DNA of 64,000 nt. It comes from Streptomyces showdoensis. Lineage in GTDB: Bacteria > Actinomycetota > Actinomycetes > Streptomycetales > Streptomycetaceae. A program made the translations under genes and the position numbers. Position 1 is the stretch's first letter, and each line of letters begins with the position of its first letter. Of this stretch, positions 50,390-60,403 are shown in pieces. The notes under the pieces were generated by a model that did not search any database, was not told the DNA's origin, and saw nothing but the letters and a program-made list of their open reading frames with translations. The stretch covers positions 328,001 to 392,000 of the forward strand of contig NZ_BAAAXG010000027.1 in NCBI RefSeq assembly GCF_039535475.1, given 5' to 3'.

Positions 50390-50914
50390 TCAGTCGCGCA
50401 GCAGTCCGTCCAGCGCCCGCCCGAACAACACCCGTCCCGCGAGCGCCAGTACGGGATCGAAGAGGGCCGGCACCCCGCGCAGGCTCAGTTCCTCCACCCA
50501 CACCACCCGGCTGCCGGCGGCCCCGCCGGCCGCCGCCGTCCCGGCCGCCGCCGTCCCGGCCGCCGCGACGCCCGACACCTCGAACGAGGCCTCGCCCCGC
50601 ACCGCCCGCCCCAGCTTCACCAGCCGGCACACCCCCGTGCGGCCCGGCGCGGGCGGTTCGAAGACCACGACCTCCATCGGGTCGTCGAAGGCGAACCGCC
50701 CCACCCCGGTCCGCGCCGTGAACCGCGTGCCCACCGCGTCCGGCCCCGGCGTGAGCACCGTCGTCCGCGTGAACGGGACCTGCGCGCCGTGCGCCGGCCA
50801 GTCCGTCAGCCGCCGCCACACCTCCTCGGGCGGCAGCGCCACGGTGCGCTCCACCCGGAACCGGCCGGGGCGGGCCCCACCCGGACCGGCCGCGCCCTCA
50901 CTCCGCGCCCTCAC
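50390..50914 (-). CDS. SRPBCC-family protein coupled to a DeoR gene
   Basis: 174 aa. FRVERTVALPPEEVWRRLTDWPAHGAQVPFTRT opens the SRPBCC domain, VGRFAFDDPMEVVVFEPP and VWVEELSLRGVPAL follow, and ALAGRVLFGRALDGLL is the closing helix. A central AAAGT repeat encoded by near-identical 15-mers at about 50515-50570 is a low-complexity insertion. The GTG start overlaps the DeoR stop (GTGA), so it is translationally coupled to that regulator. Two neighbouring SRPBCC genes suggest an old duplication, though the sequences have diverged. Confidence 0.8.
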   Translation of the reverse strand: MRARSEGAAGPGGARPGRFRVERTVALPPEEVWRRLTDWPAHGAQVPFTRTTVLTPGPDAVGTRFTARTGVGRFAFDDPMEVVVFEPPAPGRTGVCRLVKLGRAVRGEASFEVSGVAAAGTAAAGTAAAGGAAGSRVVWVEELSLRGVPALFDPVLALAGRVLFGRALDGLLRD

Positions 50915-51738
50915 TCCGCCTCCTCGCCCGCCACCACGAGCCCCGGCAGCCGCTCCGCCATCTCCTCGCGCACCTCCGGCGACAGACCCCGGTCCGTCAC
51001 CAGGGCGTCCACCTCGTCCAGCGTCGCGAAGGAACTCAGCCCCACCGTCCCCCACTTGGTGTGGTCCGCGACCACCACCACCCGCCGGGCCGCGTGCACC
51101 AGCCGCCGGTTGGTCTCGGCCTCGGCCAGGTTCGGCGTCGACAGGCCGGCCTCCACCGAGATGCCGTGCACCCCCAGGAACAGCGCGTCGAAGTGCAGCG
51201 AGCGGATCGCCTGGTCGGCCACCGGCCCCACCAGCGCGTCCGACGGCGTGCGCACCCCTCCGGTCAGCACCACCGTCGCCGCCCCCGGCCGGGCCTCCCC
51301 GCCGGAGCCCGAGTGCTGCGCCTCGTAGAAGACGTCCGCGACCCGCACCGAGTTGGTCACCACCGTCAGGTCCGGCACGTCCAGCAGGTGCCGGGCCAGC
51401 GCGTACGTGGTCGTCCCGCCCGAAAGGGCGATCGCCGTCCCCGGCCTGACCATCGCGGCCGCCGCCCGGGCGATCTCCTCCTTCGCGCCGAGCTCCAGCG
51501 CCGACTTCGCCTCGAACCCCGGCTCGTGGCTGCTCGCCTCGACCACCGGCACCGCCCCGCCGTGCACCTTCGCGACCACACCCTGCCGGGCCAGCGCGTC
51601 CAGGTCCCGGCGGACCGTCATGTCGGAGACGTTGAGACGGCGGGTCAGCTCGTTGACCCGGACGCCTCCGCGCCGCCGCACCTCGTCGAGAATCAGGGCG
51701 CGCCGCTGTTCCGCGAGGAGGTTTTGATTGTCGCTCAC
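50911..51738 (-). CDS. DeoR/GlpR-family transcriptional regulator
   Basis: About 275 aa. The HTH is AEQRRALILDEVRRRGGVRVNELTRRLNVSDMTVRRDLDALARQGVVAKVHGGA, the DeoR signature. The C-terminal sugar-phosphate-isomerase-like sensor has ALSGGTTTYALARHL, VVLTGGVRTPSDALVGP and VVVADHTKWGTVGLSSF. It should sense a phosphorylated sugar. I chose the GTG at 51738; an ORF to 51870 runs through the divergent promoter region. It is coupled to a SRPBCC gene rather than a sugar operon, so its target is unclear. Confidence 0.9.
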   Translation of the reverse strand: MSDNQNLLAEQRRALILDEVRRRGGVRVNELTRRLNVSDMTVRRDLDALARQGVVAKVHGGAVPVVEASSHEPGFEAKSALELGAKEEIARAAAAMVRPGTAIALSGGTTTYALARHLLDVPDLTVVTNSVRVADVFYEAQHSGSGGEARPGAATVVLTGGVRTPSDALVGPVADQAIRSLHFDALFLGVHGISVEAGLSTPNLAEAETNRRLVHAARRVVVVADHTKWGTVGLSSFATLDEVDALVTDRGLSPEVREEMAERLPGLVVAGEEAE

Positions 51739-51890
51739 CGCCGGGGCCGGTCCTTTCCGTAGGGAATAGGGGAGAGATGGGGAAAGGGTAGAAGGGGTGT
51801 CGGAATCCGGGAGGGCCGTGCCGAGGGCCCGGCCGTCCGCGATCCTGGTGCTGCCGTCGAATCCTCCCACTCAGAGAGCGAGTCACCGAA

Positions 51891-54275
51891 GTGTCCCCTG
51901 CCACACCCGACCCGAAGAGCGGGGGTGCGGCGCTCGAACTGCTCGTCCACGGCGTGGGCGGGGCCACCGCGGCCGACATGCTGGACGACCCGCGCACCGC
52001 ACGGGTCACCGGCGACCGGACGGCCGCGATGTACCGCCGCAGGGACGATCTCGACGCCGAGGACCACCCCGAGCGCTACGCCGAACGCCCCGTACCCGAG
52101 GCCTACTGCTGGTCCAACCTCACCTCCGGCAACGGAGCGCGCGCCCTGTGGCTGCTGCTCCTGCCGTTCATGGTCGCCAACCTCGCCCACTGGATGCGCC
52201 CGCCCACCGAGGGCCGCGCCCGACTCGTCCGCCTCTACGGCGTCCTCGTCCGGCTCGTCGCGCTGACCCTCACCGTCCTGCTCACCGCCTCCGCCTGCGA
52301 GGTCGCCCTCGACCTCACCGCCTGGCAGTGCGCTGGGTCCGGCGCCTGTGCCGGGCAGCGCTCCTGGCTCGGCTTCCTCTCCGCCGAGCGCGGCGGCTGG
52401 TGGTCCCAGCCCGGCCGGCGGCTCGCCCTCGCCGCCGTCGTCCCCACCGCGCTCGTGGGACTGCTCTGGTACCTGTCCAACCGCACCTGGAGCGCGTACG
52501 AGGCCCAGCGCCCGCCCGCCGGCTACGAGACCGACCCCGGCCCGGCCCGCCCGCCCGCCTCCGACACCGAGTCCGCCGACGCCGCCACCCCCACCGAACT
52601 GCGGCCCGCGCTCGGCCGCCCCGGCTTCTGGTACGGCCGCCGGCTCGTCGCCCGGCTGCGCGCCGCGCACACCGCCGCCGGATTCCTCACCGTCGCCGCC
52701 GCCCTCGCCGGGGCGGCCGCCCGGCACGACCCCGACGGCGGCCTCCTCGGGGCGCTCGGCCGGGTCGTGCAGAGCGCGCTCGTGATCCTCGCGCTCGTCG
52801 TCGTGGTGGTGATCTGCCGCCGGGGACGCAGCGAGAACCGCCTCGACCTGCGGATCGAACGCGCCCTCGTGTCCTGGCTGCCCGCCTCCGCCCTGCTGCT
52901 GCTCGCCCTCACCGCCCTGCACACCGGCTGGTCCCGCCCCGGCTGGACCTCCACCGGCACCCTCCCGGGCGACGCCGCCTTCGGCACCCTCACCCTCGCC
53001 CAGGGCGCGCTCGTCGTCGGGCTCGGCGTCGTCGCCCTGCTCCTGCGCCGCCCGCGCCGCGACCCGCGCACCGCCCTGTTCGGACTCGGCGGCCCCGCCG
53101 TCGCCATGCTCGCCTGCGCCCTCGGCGGGGTCATGTCCGGCGGGATCGCCCAGCGGGTCGCCGACTGGCTCGACGGTCCCGGCACCCCCGGCACCGGCGA
53201 GGGACTCATCACCGGACCGCCCGTCCTGCTCAGCTGGCAGGCCTCCGTCATCCCCGTCCTGCTCCTGCTGCTCCTCGTCCCCGGCGCCCTCCTGGCCGCC
53301 CGCACCGCACTCGCCTCCCGCTCCCTGCGCGCGGCCGTCGAGTCCGACTACGCCTCCGCGGACCCCGACCCCGTCCGCACCGGACAGATCGCCGCCGGCC
53401 GGGCCCGCGCCGCCCTCACCGACTCCGCCCCCGGCCTGGTCGGCGTCGTCTCCGGGGCCACCCTGCTCCTCGGCGCCGCCTCCGTCGCCGGAGCCTGGGC
53501 CAGCGGCAACGTGCCCGGCCGCGCCTTCGACGGCGCCCACGCCGCCGTCGCCTCGGCCGCCACCGCCGCCCAGGCCCTCGGCTCCTGGATGATCGGCTTC
53601 GGCTTCCTGCTGTTCGTCACCTGGGGCCGCCGGGCCTACAAGGACCCGTCCGCACGGCGCACCATCGGCATCCTCTGGGACGTCGGCACCTTCTGGCCGC
53701 GCGCCGCCCACCCCTTCGCCCCGCCCTGCTACGCCGAACGGGCGGTGCCCGACCTCACCTGGCGGATGAGCTCCTGGACCCGCCGCACCGGCGGCCGGCT
53801 CGTCATCTCCGGGCACTCCCAGGGCAGTGTCCTCGCGGCAGCGGCCGTCTGGCAGCTGCCGCCGGCCACCCGCGGCCGGGTCGCGCTGCTGACCTACGGC
53901 TCCCCGCTGGAACGGCTCTACGGGCGCTGGTTCCCCGCCTACTTCGGCCCCGAGGCGCTGGGCGGACTGCACCGCACCGTGCACTGCTGGAGCAACCTGT
54001 ACCGGGCGACGGACCCGATCGGAGGCCCGGTGCGGGTCCCCGCGGAGGGCGACCGGCCGGCCGTCGACCGTCCGGCGCTGCTCGACCCCGTCGCGTACGG
54101 GCGCACCCGCGAGCACCCGCTGCCCGAACCGATCCTCGGGCACTCCGACTACCAGGCCGACCCCGAGTTCGCCGCCGCGCGCGCCGCGCTCCTGGACCGG
54201 CTGCCGCCCGCGTTGCCCCGCCAGCGGGGCAACGCCGAGGCGGATCAGGGGAGTTCGGGGAGGTCCTCCGGGTAG
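51891..54275 (+). CDS. polytopic membrane protein with a split alpha/beta-hydrolase fold
   Basis: 794 aa. The first 25 residues carry [10 protein letters not shown], the oxyanion-type HG motif. About 12 hydrophobic segments follow through residue 590 (for example [33 protein letters not shown]). Only then comes the rest of the hydrolase: [20 protein letters not shown] with Ser643 in the nucleophile elbow, [11 protein letters not shown] with Asp708 and [13 protein letters not shown] with His751. A complete Ser-Asp-His triad is thus assembled around a large membrane insert. The start GTG has only a weak Shine-Dalgarno. It is divergent from DeoR and its 3' end overlaps the convergent gene by 31 bases. 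Confidence 0.78.
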   Translation: MSPATPDPKSGGAALELLVHGVGGATAADMLDDPRTARVTGDRTAAMYRRRDDLDAEDHPERYAERPVPEAYCWSNLTSGNGARALWLLLLPFMVANLAHWMRPPTEGRARLVRLYGVLVRLVALTLTVLLTASACEVALDLTAWQCAGSGACAGQRSWLGFLSAERGGWWSQPGRRLALAAVVPTALVGLLWYLSNRTWSAYEAQRPPAGYETDPGPARPPASDTESADAATPTELRPALGRPGFWYGRRLVARLRAAHTAAGFLTVAAALAGAAARHDPDGGLLGALGRVVQSALVILALVVVVVICRRGRSENRLDLRIERALVSWLPASALLLLALTALHTGWSRPGWTSTGTLPGDAAFGTLTLAQGALVVGLGVVALLLRRPRRDPRTALFGLGGPAVAMLACALGGVMSGGIAQRVADWLDGPGTPGTGEGLITGPPVLLSWQASVIPVLLLLLLVPGALLAARTALASRSLRAAVESDYASADPDPVRTGQIAAGRARAALTDSAPGLVGVVSGATLLLGAASVAGAWASGNVPGRAFDGAHAAVASAATAAQALGSWMIGFGFLLFVTWGRRAYKDPSARRTIGILWDVGTFWPRAAHPFAPPCYAERAVPDLTWRMSSWTRRTGGRLVISGHSQGSVLAAAAVWQLPPATRGRVALLTYGSPLERLYGRWFPAYFGPEALGGLHRTVHCWSNLYRATDPIGGPVRVPAEGDRPAVDRPALLDPVAYGRTREHPLPEPILGHSDYQADPEFAAARAALLDRLPPALPRQRGNAEADQGSSGRSSG

Positions 54276-56650
54276 AGCAGGGTCAGGTCGTCCGTGCTCG
54301 CCTCGGCGAGCGCGGCGACCCGCCCGGCGTGCCGCTCCACCATCGACTCGAAGGTCTGCCGCGCGGTGCGCCCGTTGCCGAAGGCCGGGCCCTTGGGCAG
54401 CTCGGCGAAGTACTTCACCAGCGCCTCCCCGGCACCCTCGGCCAGCCGGTACTCGTGGTCCTCCGCCTGCTGCTCCACGATCCGCAGCAGCTCCTCGGGC
54501 ACGTAGTCGCTGAAGGTGATGGTCCGCGAGAAGCGGGACGCCACACCGGGGTTGACGGTCAGGAAGCGCTCCATCTCCGCCGTGTACCCCGCGACGATCA
54601 CCACGACCGCGTCCCGGTGGTCCTCCATCAGCTTCACCAGCGTGTCGATGGCCTCGCGGCCGAAGTCCCGCCCCGAGTCCTCGGGGGACAGCGCGTACGC
54701 CTCGTCGACGAACAGCACCCCGCCGCGGGCCCGGTCGAAGGCCTCCTGGGTGCGCAGGGCGGTCGAGCCGATGTGCTCGCCGACGAGGTCGACCCGGGAC
54801 ACCTCGACGAGATGGCCGCGTTCGAGCACGCCGAGCGAGGCGAGGATCTCGCCGTACAGCCGGGCCACCGTGGTCTTGCCCGTCCCCGGGTTGCCGGTGA
54901 ACACGAGGTGCCGGCGCGCGGACACCACCTTCAGGCCGGCCTCCTGCCGCCGGCGGCCCACCTCGATCATGTTGGTGAGGGTCCGCACCTCGTGCTTGAC
55001 GCTCTCCAGGCCCACCAGCGCGTCCAGTTCGCCGAGCACCTCGTGCGCGGCGCGCGTCTCGACCGGTGCGGGCGGCGCCTCCACCGGGGGCGGGGCGGCG
55101 GGGGAGCGGGGCGGCGGCACGCTGCCGAGCAGCCCGCCGGTCCGCGCCGCGGTCAGGACGCCGCCGGCCTCCGGGGCGGCGGTCCGCAGCTGGCTCTCGT
55201 CGCTGGTGCAGTCCTCGACGACCGGCCCCTCCTCGGGGAACTCGTAACCGCCGCGCGCGCACCGCTCCGTACGGCACTTGCGCAGCGTGGTCCGGCAGCC
55301 GTCCATGACGTGGAAGCCGTAGCCCTCGCTGCCCGTCACCCGGCAGCCGTGGAAGGAGCCGCGGCCCTCCGCCGAGACGTAGAACCCGGCCTCGGCGGGG
55401 GAGGTGACCGTGCAGCGCTCGATGGTGGGGTCGGCGCCCTTGGTGACGATGACCCCGGTCTGCACGGCGTCGATGGTGCAGCCGCCCAGCGTGCCGCCGC
55501 TGCCGTGGTCCCGGAACCAGGCGCCTGTGGAGGCCTCGCGGATCCGGCAGTCGTCGAGCTGCGCGGTGGCCCCGTCGCTGACCGACACCGCCGTGTTGCG
55601 CACCTGCGAGAGGTCGCTGTCGACCACGTCGGCGCGCGAGCCGCGGTCGAGGACGAAGAGGGCGTCGGGCACGTCGTGCACCCGGCAGGAGTCGAGCACG
55701 GCGGTCGCCCCGTCGCTCACCCAGACCGCCGGGTAGTCGCCCGTGCTGTCGTGGATCTCGCACTGGTTGGCGTCCACGCGGGTCCCCGGGTCCCACACCG
55801 ACAGGCCGTTGCGCCCGAAGCGCCGCACCGTCGAGCGGGTCAGCGTGAGCACCGAGCGCGAGCGCAGGTCCACCGCGTTCTCGGGGATGTCGTGGATGTC
55901 GCAGTCCGAGAGGGTGAGCACCGCGTCCGTGTCGAGGGTGATGCCGTCGGCGGAGGTCCGGTGCACCGTGGAGTCGCTGAGGTGGGCGGTGGCGCGCGAG
56001 GCGATCTGCAGGCCGGTGCCCTTGATCTCGTACACCTCGCAGCCGAGCGCCTCCAGGCCGCTGCCCTCGCCGTTGACGGCGATCCCGGCGCCCGAGGCGT
56101 GGTGCACCCGGCAGCGTTCGAGCCGGGGGTGGGCGCCGCCGCGCACCGTGATGCCGGACTGGCCGGCCGAGACGATCTCGCACTCCTCGAACACCCCGCC
56201 GGCCCCGTCCAGCACGGCGATGCCGACGCCGGCCGGGTTGTCCACGGTGCAGCGGCGCACCGTGGGCCGGGCCGCGCCGCGCACCTCCAGGCCGGCGGCG
56301 GAGCGGGTGCTGATCCGCAGGTCGAGGAGTTCCGGCGTGCCGTCCTCCACGAGCAGCGCGGGGGCCGCCGCGTCCTGTCCCTCGATGTGCAGGTCCCGCA
56401 GGGTGGCCGAGGCCCGCACGGTCAGCGGCACCCCGTCGGCCGGCGCGATGCGCACCGAGCCGCCGTCGCCGCCCCGCAGGGTGACGGCCCGCTGGACCAC
56501 GAGGTTCTCCCGGTAGGTGCCGGGGGCCACGGTGAGGACGTCGCCGTCGCCCGCGGCCTCCAGGGCGGCGGCGAGGGAGGCGTACTCGCCCGTGCGGCGC
56601 CGCCACCGCGACGTGCCGGTGTGCGTCACCTGGACCGTGCCCTGTGCCAT
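54245..56650 (-). CDS. beta-helix repeat protein fused to a CbbX/EccA-like AAA+ ATPase
   Basis: 801 aa. Residues about 20-500 form a right-handed parallel beta-helix of many 22-24-residue turns (for example [57 protein letters not shown]). After a proline-rich linker, residues about 530-801 form an AAA+ module: [16 protein letters not shown] (Walker A near 585), [13 protein letters not shown] (Walker B near 645), [12 protein letters not shown] (sensor/Arg finger). The ATPase resembles CbbX/SpoVK and type VII EccA. No ESX genes adjoin it. No signal peptide is present. Confidence 0.88.
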   Translation of the reverse strand: MAQGTVQVTHTGTSRWRRRTGEYASLAAALEAAGDGDVLTVAPGTYRENLVVQRAVTLRGGDGGSVRIAPADGVPLTVRASATLRDLHIEGQDAAAPALLVEDGTPELLDLRISTRSAAGLEVRGAARPTVRRCTVDNPAGVGIAVLDGAGGVFEECEIVSAGQSGITVRGGAHPRLERCRVHHASGAGIAVNGEGSGLEALGCEVYEIKGTGLQIASRATAHLSDSTVHRTSADGITLDTDAVLTLSDCDIHDIPENAVDLRSRSVLTLTRSTVRRFGRNGLSVWDPGTRVDANQCEIHDSTGDYPAVWVSDGATAVLDSCRVHDVPDALFVLDRGSRADVVDSDLSQVRNTAVSVSDGATAQLDDCRIREASTGAWFRDHGSGGTLGGCTIDAVQTGVIVTKGADPTIERCTVTSPAEAGFYVSAEGRGSFHGCRVTGSEGYGFHVMDGCRTTLRKCRTERCARGGYEFPEEGPVVEDCTSDESQLRTAAPEAGGVLTAARTGGLLGSVPPPRSPAAPPPVEAPPAPVETRAAHEVLGELDALVGLESVKHEVRTLTNMIEVGRRRQEAGLKVVSARRHLVFTGNPGTGKTTVARLYGEILASLGVLERGHLVEVSRVDLVGEHIGSTALRTQEAFDRARGGVLFVDEAYALSPEDSGRDFGREAIDTLVKLMEDHRDAVVVIVAGYTAEMERFLTVNPGVASRFSRTITFSDYVPEELLRIVEQQAEDHEYRLAEGAGEALVKYFAELPKGPAFGNGRTARQTFESMVERHAGRVAALAEASTDDLTLLYPEDLPELP

Positions 56651-56732
56651 GGGTGTGTTCTGCCCCCGCCTCGTGCGCCGACGCTGATCCGATGCCCCAC
56701 CGTAGCGCGCGCGGCGCCGCGGAGTTGACGGG

Positions 56733-57338
56733 TCAGCTGCCCGTCCCCGTACGGCCCCAGTCGGGACCGGCCTGGGCCCAGGCGCGGTCGAGACGGGCGT
56801 ACCGCCGACGTACCAGCCGGTGTACGGCCAGGCGTCTGGCGGTCTCCACGAGCAGGCCCGCGAGGAGCGCCACGGTGAGGCCCGCGATGAGGGCGTGCGC
56901 CCGCGCGGTCTCCGGGTGCATCGGCGGGGGCACGGCCCGGCCCGCCCGGTCGGTCCAGAGCGGGAAGGCGTCGCCGGGGTGGGCGTGCTGCCGGGTGGTG
57001 TTCACGGTGCCGGTGCGGGTGCTGCCGTCGGGGGCGGTCCAGTCGGCCACCACGGCGGGCCTGAGCCGCTGCTCGCCGGCGGCCTCGGCGGTCCGCTGGG
57101 CGGGGTCCTGGTCGGCGATCCGCACCACCCGCGCGACGGTCGGCACCCGTTCCTGGTACTGGGCGCGGACGGCGCGCTGCAGCGAGGCGTTCGCCGAGAG
57201 GCCGGCGACGACGCCGGCCGCGGGCACCGCGAGGCACAGCAGAAAGGCCGCCGTGAGGGCGACCCAGGCCTCGATCAGGTCGGTGGTACGGCGCAGGGGA
57301 TTGCGCCGCCAGCGCCACAGTCCGATGGCTGCCCGCAC
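56733..57338 (-). CDS. Rv1733c-family membrane protein
   Basis: About 201 aa, two TM helices. [34 protein letters not shown] is the N-terminal signature and first helix. An outside domain of about 90 residues ([33 protein letters not shown]) follows, then [21 protein letters not shown] and a basic tail. This matches the actinobacterial Rv1733c family of unknown function, known in M. tuberculosis as a dormancy-regulated protein. I chose the GTG at 57338, which has GGGGG 8 nt upstream; a GTG three codons earlier has none. Confidence 0.85.
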   Translation of the reverse strand: MRAAIGLWRWRRNPLRRTTDLIEAWVALTAAFLLCLAVPAAGVVAGLSANASLQRAVRAQYQERVPTVARVVRIADQDPAQRTAEAAGEQRLRPAVVADWTAPDGSTRTGTVNTTRQHAHPGDAFPLWTDRAGRAVPPPMHPETARAHALIAGLTVALLAGLLVETARRLAVHRLVRRRYARLDRAWAQAGPDWGRTGTGS

Positions 57339-57491
57339 GATCCGCACCCCCTCGTTGTCGGTCCTTCCAACGAGTGTGCCCCGGGGGAGGGTTCCGCGCC
57401 CGTCGAGGACGGTCGAGGGCGGACGGGGACGGTCCGGGCCCTGACACGTGCCGGCGAGGTCTGACGGGCGCGGAGGGGTGCGGCCCGGGGG

Positions 57492-58325
57492 TCAGTCCAG
57501 GATCTCGACCGGGTCGCCGACCTTGATCACGCCCCGGTGCTCGGGGACCAGGTTCTGGCCGAAGATCAGGCGGTTGCCGTCCCTGCGGTGCCGGGCCAGG
57601 GTGCGCAGCGGCTCCTTGCCGCGCTCGGCGGTCCCCTGGTCGGTGGTGGTGACCACGCAGCGGCCGCAGGACTTGGCGACCCGGAAGGTGACCTCGCCGA
57701 TCGCGAGGCGGCGCCAGCCGTCCTCGGCCCAGGGCGCGGTGCCGTCGATGACCACGTTCGGCCGGAAGCGGTTCATCGGGAGCGGGCCCTCGTCGGCGTG
57801 GTCGCCCTGGGCGATCAGCGAGTTGAGGGCGTCGAGGGAGGAGGTGGTGGCGGCGAGCAGCGGGTAGCCGTCGGCGAAGCTGACGGTCTCGCCGGGCAGC
57901 GCGAAGTCCGGGTCGACGGGCCGTCTGCGGGCCGGGTCGTCCATGTGGACGAGGCGGACCTCGCTGTCCAGGTAGGCGCTGAACCAGGCGTCGGCGGCGG
58001 GGTCCGCCGGGACCGCCTCCACCCTGTCGCCGAAGATCTCCACGGTGATCGTCGCCGCCGTGGACCGGGGGTCCGGCACCTCGACGGTGAGCGGCTCGGC
58101 GCCGGGCGCGGACAGCGTGACCCCGCCGTCGGGGAGCAGCGCGGCCGCCGACAACGCCAGCCGCGCGTGCTGGCGTTGGGTCACGACGTCGCCCGCGGCG
58201 TCCACCACGGTCCAGCGGCGGTCGCCGGCCAGACCCCATGGCTCGACCTCCGCCTGCGCGGGGGAGAAACCGCGCAGTGCCTTGACCGGGTGGACGTGGA
58301 CGGAATGCAGGACAGGATTCGGCAT
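57492..58325 (-). CDS. MOSC-domain protein, YcbX/mARC type
   Basis: 277 aa with an N-terminal MOSC_N beta-barrel (SVHVHPVKALRGFSPAQAEVEPWGLAGDRRWTVVD) and a C-terminal MOSC domain (RFRPNVVIDG, AEDGWRRLAIGEVTFRVAKSCGRCVVTTTDQ, with the molybdenum-ligating Cys in SCGRC). Proteins of this type bind Mo cofactor and reduce N-hydroxylated compounds with electrons from a ferredoxin partner, which is absent here. A CAGGAT box lies 6 nt before the ATG and no Shine-Dalgarno is seen. Confidence 0.9.
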   Translation of the reverse strand: MPNPVLHSVHVHPVKALRGFSPAQAEVEPWGLAGDRRWTVVDAAGDVVTQRQHARLALSAAALLPDGGVTLSAPGAEPLTVEVPDPRSTAATITVEIFGDRVEAVPADPAADAWFSAYLDSEVRLVHMDDPARRRPVDPDFALPGETVSFADGYPLLAATTSSLDALNSLIAQGDHADEGPLPMNRFRPNVVIDGTAPWAEDGWRRLAIGEVTFRVAKSCGRCVVTTTDQGTAERGKEPLRTLARHRRDGNRLIFGQNLVPEHRGVIKVGDPVEILD

Positions 58326-58362
58326 GACGCCATCCTGCCAGTCGCCCGACCGGCTTCCGCGA

Positions 58363-58863
58363 TCAGTACCCGCGGCCCTGGTACGGGCGGTTGTACGGGT
58401 CCTCGTACGTGGCGGGCGTCGGCATCGGCCGGGGCGCCGCCGGGCGCATCGCCTCGTACCCGGCGGCCGCCGGGCGCGGCTGCTGCGGCGCCTGGGGGCC
58501 CGGGTAGCCGCGCGGGGCGACGGGCTGCTGCGGGATGTACGGGGTGGGGGCGTGCTGCAGCGGCACGGGGGCCATCTGCGGCGCGGGCTGGGGGTAGCCG
58601 TACGCGCCGCCGTTGCCGCCGTAGGACGGTGCGTGCTGCTGCGGGGCGGGGGCCGCGGGGAGGGCGGGCAGGGCCGCGGGCAGCGCCGGCAGGTAGCCGC
58701 CGCTTCCGGAGAAGCCGCTGGGAGTGTCGTACGCGGAGGGCACTCGGATCGGGGCGATCTGAGGCGTGCCCCGCTCTGCGACGAGGGAGTCGTAGATCGG
58801 GGTGTCGGGGAACGACGGCGCGGTGTAGTAACCGCCTCCGTAGGTGGAGCGCGGGGAGGTCAT
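58363..58863 (-). CDS. DUF6643 family disordered protein
   Basis: 166 aa. It begins MTSPRSTYGGGYYTAPSF and continues PDTPIYDSLVAERGTPQIAP, which is the conserved part. The rest is rich in P, A, Q, Y and G (PALPAALPALPAAP, YIPQQPVAPRGYPGPQ) and looks intrinsically disordered. This matches the Streptomyces DUF6643 family, which is strongly conserved at the N-terminus and has no known function. No TM or signal peptide. It is followed by the MOSC gene in the same direction with a 37-nt gap, and preceded by 276 non-coding bases. Confidence 0.8.
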   Translation of the reverse strand: MTSPRSTYGGGYYTAPSFPDTPIYDSLVAERGTPQIAPIRVPSAYDTPSGFSGSGGYLPALPAALPALPAAPAPQQHAPSYGGNGGAYGYPQPAPQMAPVPLQHAPTPYIPQQPVAPRGYPGPQAPQQPRPAAAGYEAMRPAAPRPMPTPATYEDPYNRPYQGRGY

Positions 58864-59139
58864 GGCTCATAAGGTAAGCCCACGATGTGCCCTATGGGGA
58901 GCCCGGAAAGACGGTTGATTGACGGGTTCGGAGAGACCGCCGATGCCCAATGCGATCGAACGTGACAAAAACGGACGCCCGGCGGCGTATGGATCTTGTA
59001 AACCCCAAGCTCGGGAGGGGTTACCCGCGGGTCCGGCGTCAGGTTGACGTAAAGAAAACCGGCGGCGACAAAGGGGTTTCCGGAGGCATCGGCCGCCGTC
59101 TCGCGCGCACCTTAAATGACGGCGGTGTTGCGGCGGGGT
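58864..59139. other. 276-nt non-coding region upstream of DUF6643
   Basis: The largest gap in the window and the least GC-rich part of it. It holds no convincing gene. It must contain the DUF6643 promoter on the minus strand (TTGTCA at about 58955-58960 is a possible -35) and the 3' flank of the glycosyltransferase. I see no strong inverted repeat. Confidence 0.5.
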
Positions 59140-60345
59140 TCAGTCATTACTCCGTGTGTCGGGAAAAGCGCGCTGCGGCGCGGATTTCGTCGGCCGGTCG
59201 TAAGTCCGCCCCTTCCACGCCGCACCCCGTCCCCGGTGGTGCTGCACCGCCGAGTCCACCGTCATCAGCAGATAGAGGAGCGCGGTGAAGGGGAGCAGCG
59301 GCCCCAGCGCGAGCGACTGCCGGTAGTAGCGCAGCATCGGCAGGTACGTGAAGGTCATCACCGCCCAGGCCGCCCCGCCCGCCCACGCCGCCGGGGCGTC
59401 CCCCGACAGCAGTCCGGCCGCCAGGGCCGCGGGCGGCGCCAGATAGACCAGGGCCAGGCCCGCCACCGTTCCCGCCAGCAGCAGCGGGCTGTGCCGGAGC
59501 TGGGCGTACGCGCTGCGCGAGACCATCCGCCACAGGTCGCCCAGGCGCGGGTACGGGCGGATGCTGTCCACCCGGTCCGCCAGCCCCAGCCAGATCCGGC
59601 CGCCCACACCCCGTACCGCCCGGGCCAGCGACACGTCGTCGATGACCGCCTGCCGGATCGTCTCCGGCACCCCGGCCCGCTTCGCCGTCTCCGTCCGCAG
59701 CAGCACGCACCCGCCCGCCGCCGCCGTCGCCAGGGGCCGCCGCCGGTTGATCCAGCGGAACGGATAGAGCTGGCAGAAGAAGTAGACGAAGGCCGGGACG
59801 ATGAGGCGCTCCCAGGCGCTCGACACCCGCAGCCGGGCCATCTGCGACACCAGGTCCAGGTCGTGCCCCGTCGCCGCCTCCACCAGGAGCCGCAGGCTGT
59901 CCGGCTCGTGTGCGATGTCCGCGTCGGTCAGGAGCAGGAACTCCGGACCGCGCGCCCGGGCCAGCGCCGTCCCGTGCCGCAGCGCCCACAGCTTCCCCGT
60001 CCAGCCCGGCCCGGGCTCGCCCGGCGAGACGACGGTCAGCGGCAGCCCCGCCTGGCGGGCCGCCAGCTCCTCGGCGAGCCGCCCGGTGCCGTCGGTGCTC
60101 CCGTCGTCCACCAGGATCACCTCCGCCGGCCCCGGATAGTCCTGGGCGAGCACCGAGGGCAGGCTCAGCGGCAGTACCTCCGCCTCGTCGCGGGCCGGTA
60201 CGACCACCACCACCCGCGGCCACACCTCGGGCGGGCGCGGCGGCGCGGGCAGGCGCTGGTCGGTGCGCCAGAAGAATCCCTGGCCCAGGAGGAGCCAGGC
60301 CCAGACGGCCAGGGAAGCGATCGCGATCCAGGCAAGCGGGCTCAT
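59140..60345 (-). CDS. hpnB: HpnB-type hopene-associated family-2 glycosyltransferase
   Basis: 401 aa. An N-terminal TM helix, then the GT2 domain: VVVVVPARDEAEVLPLSLPSV, VILVDDGSTDGTGRLAEEL, FLLLTDADIAHEPDSL (DxD), and FVYFFCQLYPFRWINRRRPL, which is close to HpnB. VIDDVSLARAVRGVGGRIWLG gives the acceptor Asp-Asp, and RPYPRLGDLWRMVSRSAYAQLRHSPLLLAGTV leads to three C-terminal TM helices. HpnB is encoded in many hopanoid clusters, but its exact acceptor is not established. No squalene-hopene cyclase is nearby. A CAGACT box lies 7 nt before the ATG. Confidence 0.85.
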   Translation of the reverse strand: MSPLAWIAIASLAVWAWLLLGQGFFWRTDQRLPAPPRPPEVWPRVVVVVPARDEAEVLPLSLPSVLAQDYPGPAEVILVDDGSTDGTGRLAEELAARQAGLPLTVVSPGEPGPGWTGKLWALRHGTALARARGPEFLLLTDADIAHEPDSLRLLVEAATGHDLDLVSQMARLRVSSAWERLIVPAFVYFFCQLYPFRWINRRRPLATAAAGGCVLLRTETAKRAGVPETIRQAVIDDVSLARAVRGVGGRIWLGLADRVDSIRPYPRLGDLWRMVSRSAYAQLRHSPLLLAGTVAGLALVYLAPPAALAAGLLSGDAPAAWAGGAAWAVMTFTYLPMLRYYRQSLALGPLLPFTALLYLLMTVDSAVQHHRGRGAAWKGRTYDRPTKSAPQRAFPDTRSND

Positions 60346-60391
60346 TCGCCGCAGTCTGCCCCAGATCGCCGGGGATGCAAGGGGGGTCGGC

Positions 60392-60397
60392 TAGGGT
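60392..60397 (+). promoter_or_regulatory. TAGGGT -10 box for a leaderless start
   Basis: TAGGGT lies 6 nt before the GTG of the racemase-like gene with no Shine-Dalgarno. Confidence 0.5.
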
Positions 60398-60403
60398 GAC
60401 CGG

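Noticed and set aside
51797..56728. 1643-aa plus-strand frame
   Set aside because: It runs across the hydrolase and antisense to the AAA+ gene; the translation is Arg/Pro/Ala/Gly-rich shadow sequence without domains.
58864..59139. Possible tRNA or small RNA in the largest gap
   Set aside because: I found no cloverleaf arms, CCA-like end or strong terminator stem.
59561..59767. 68-aa plus-strand frame within the glycosyltransferase
   Set aside because: Antisense shadow with no start signal.
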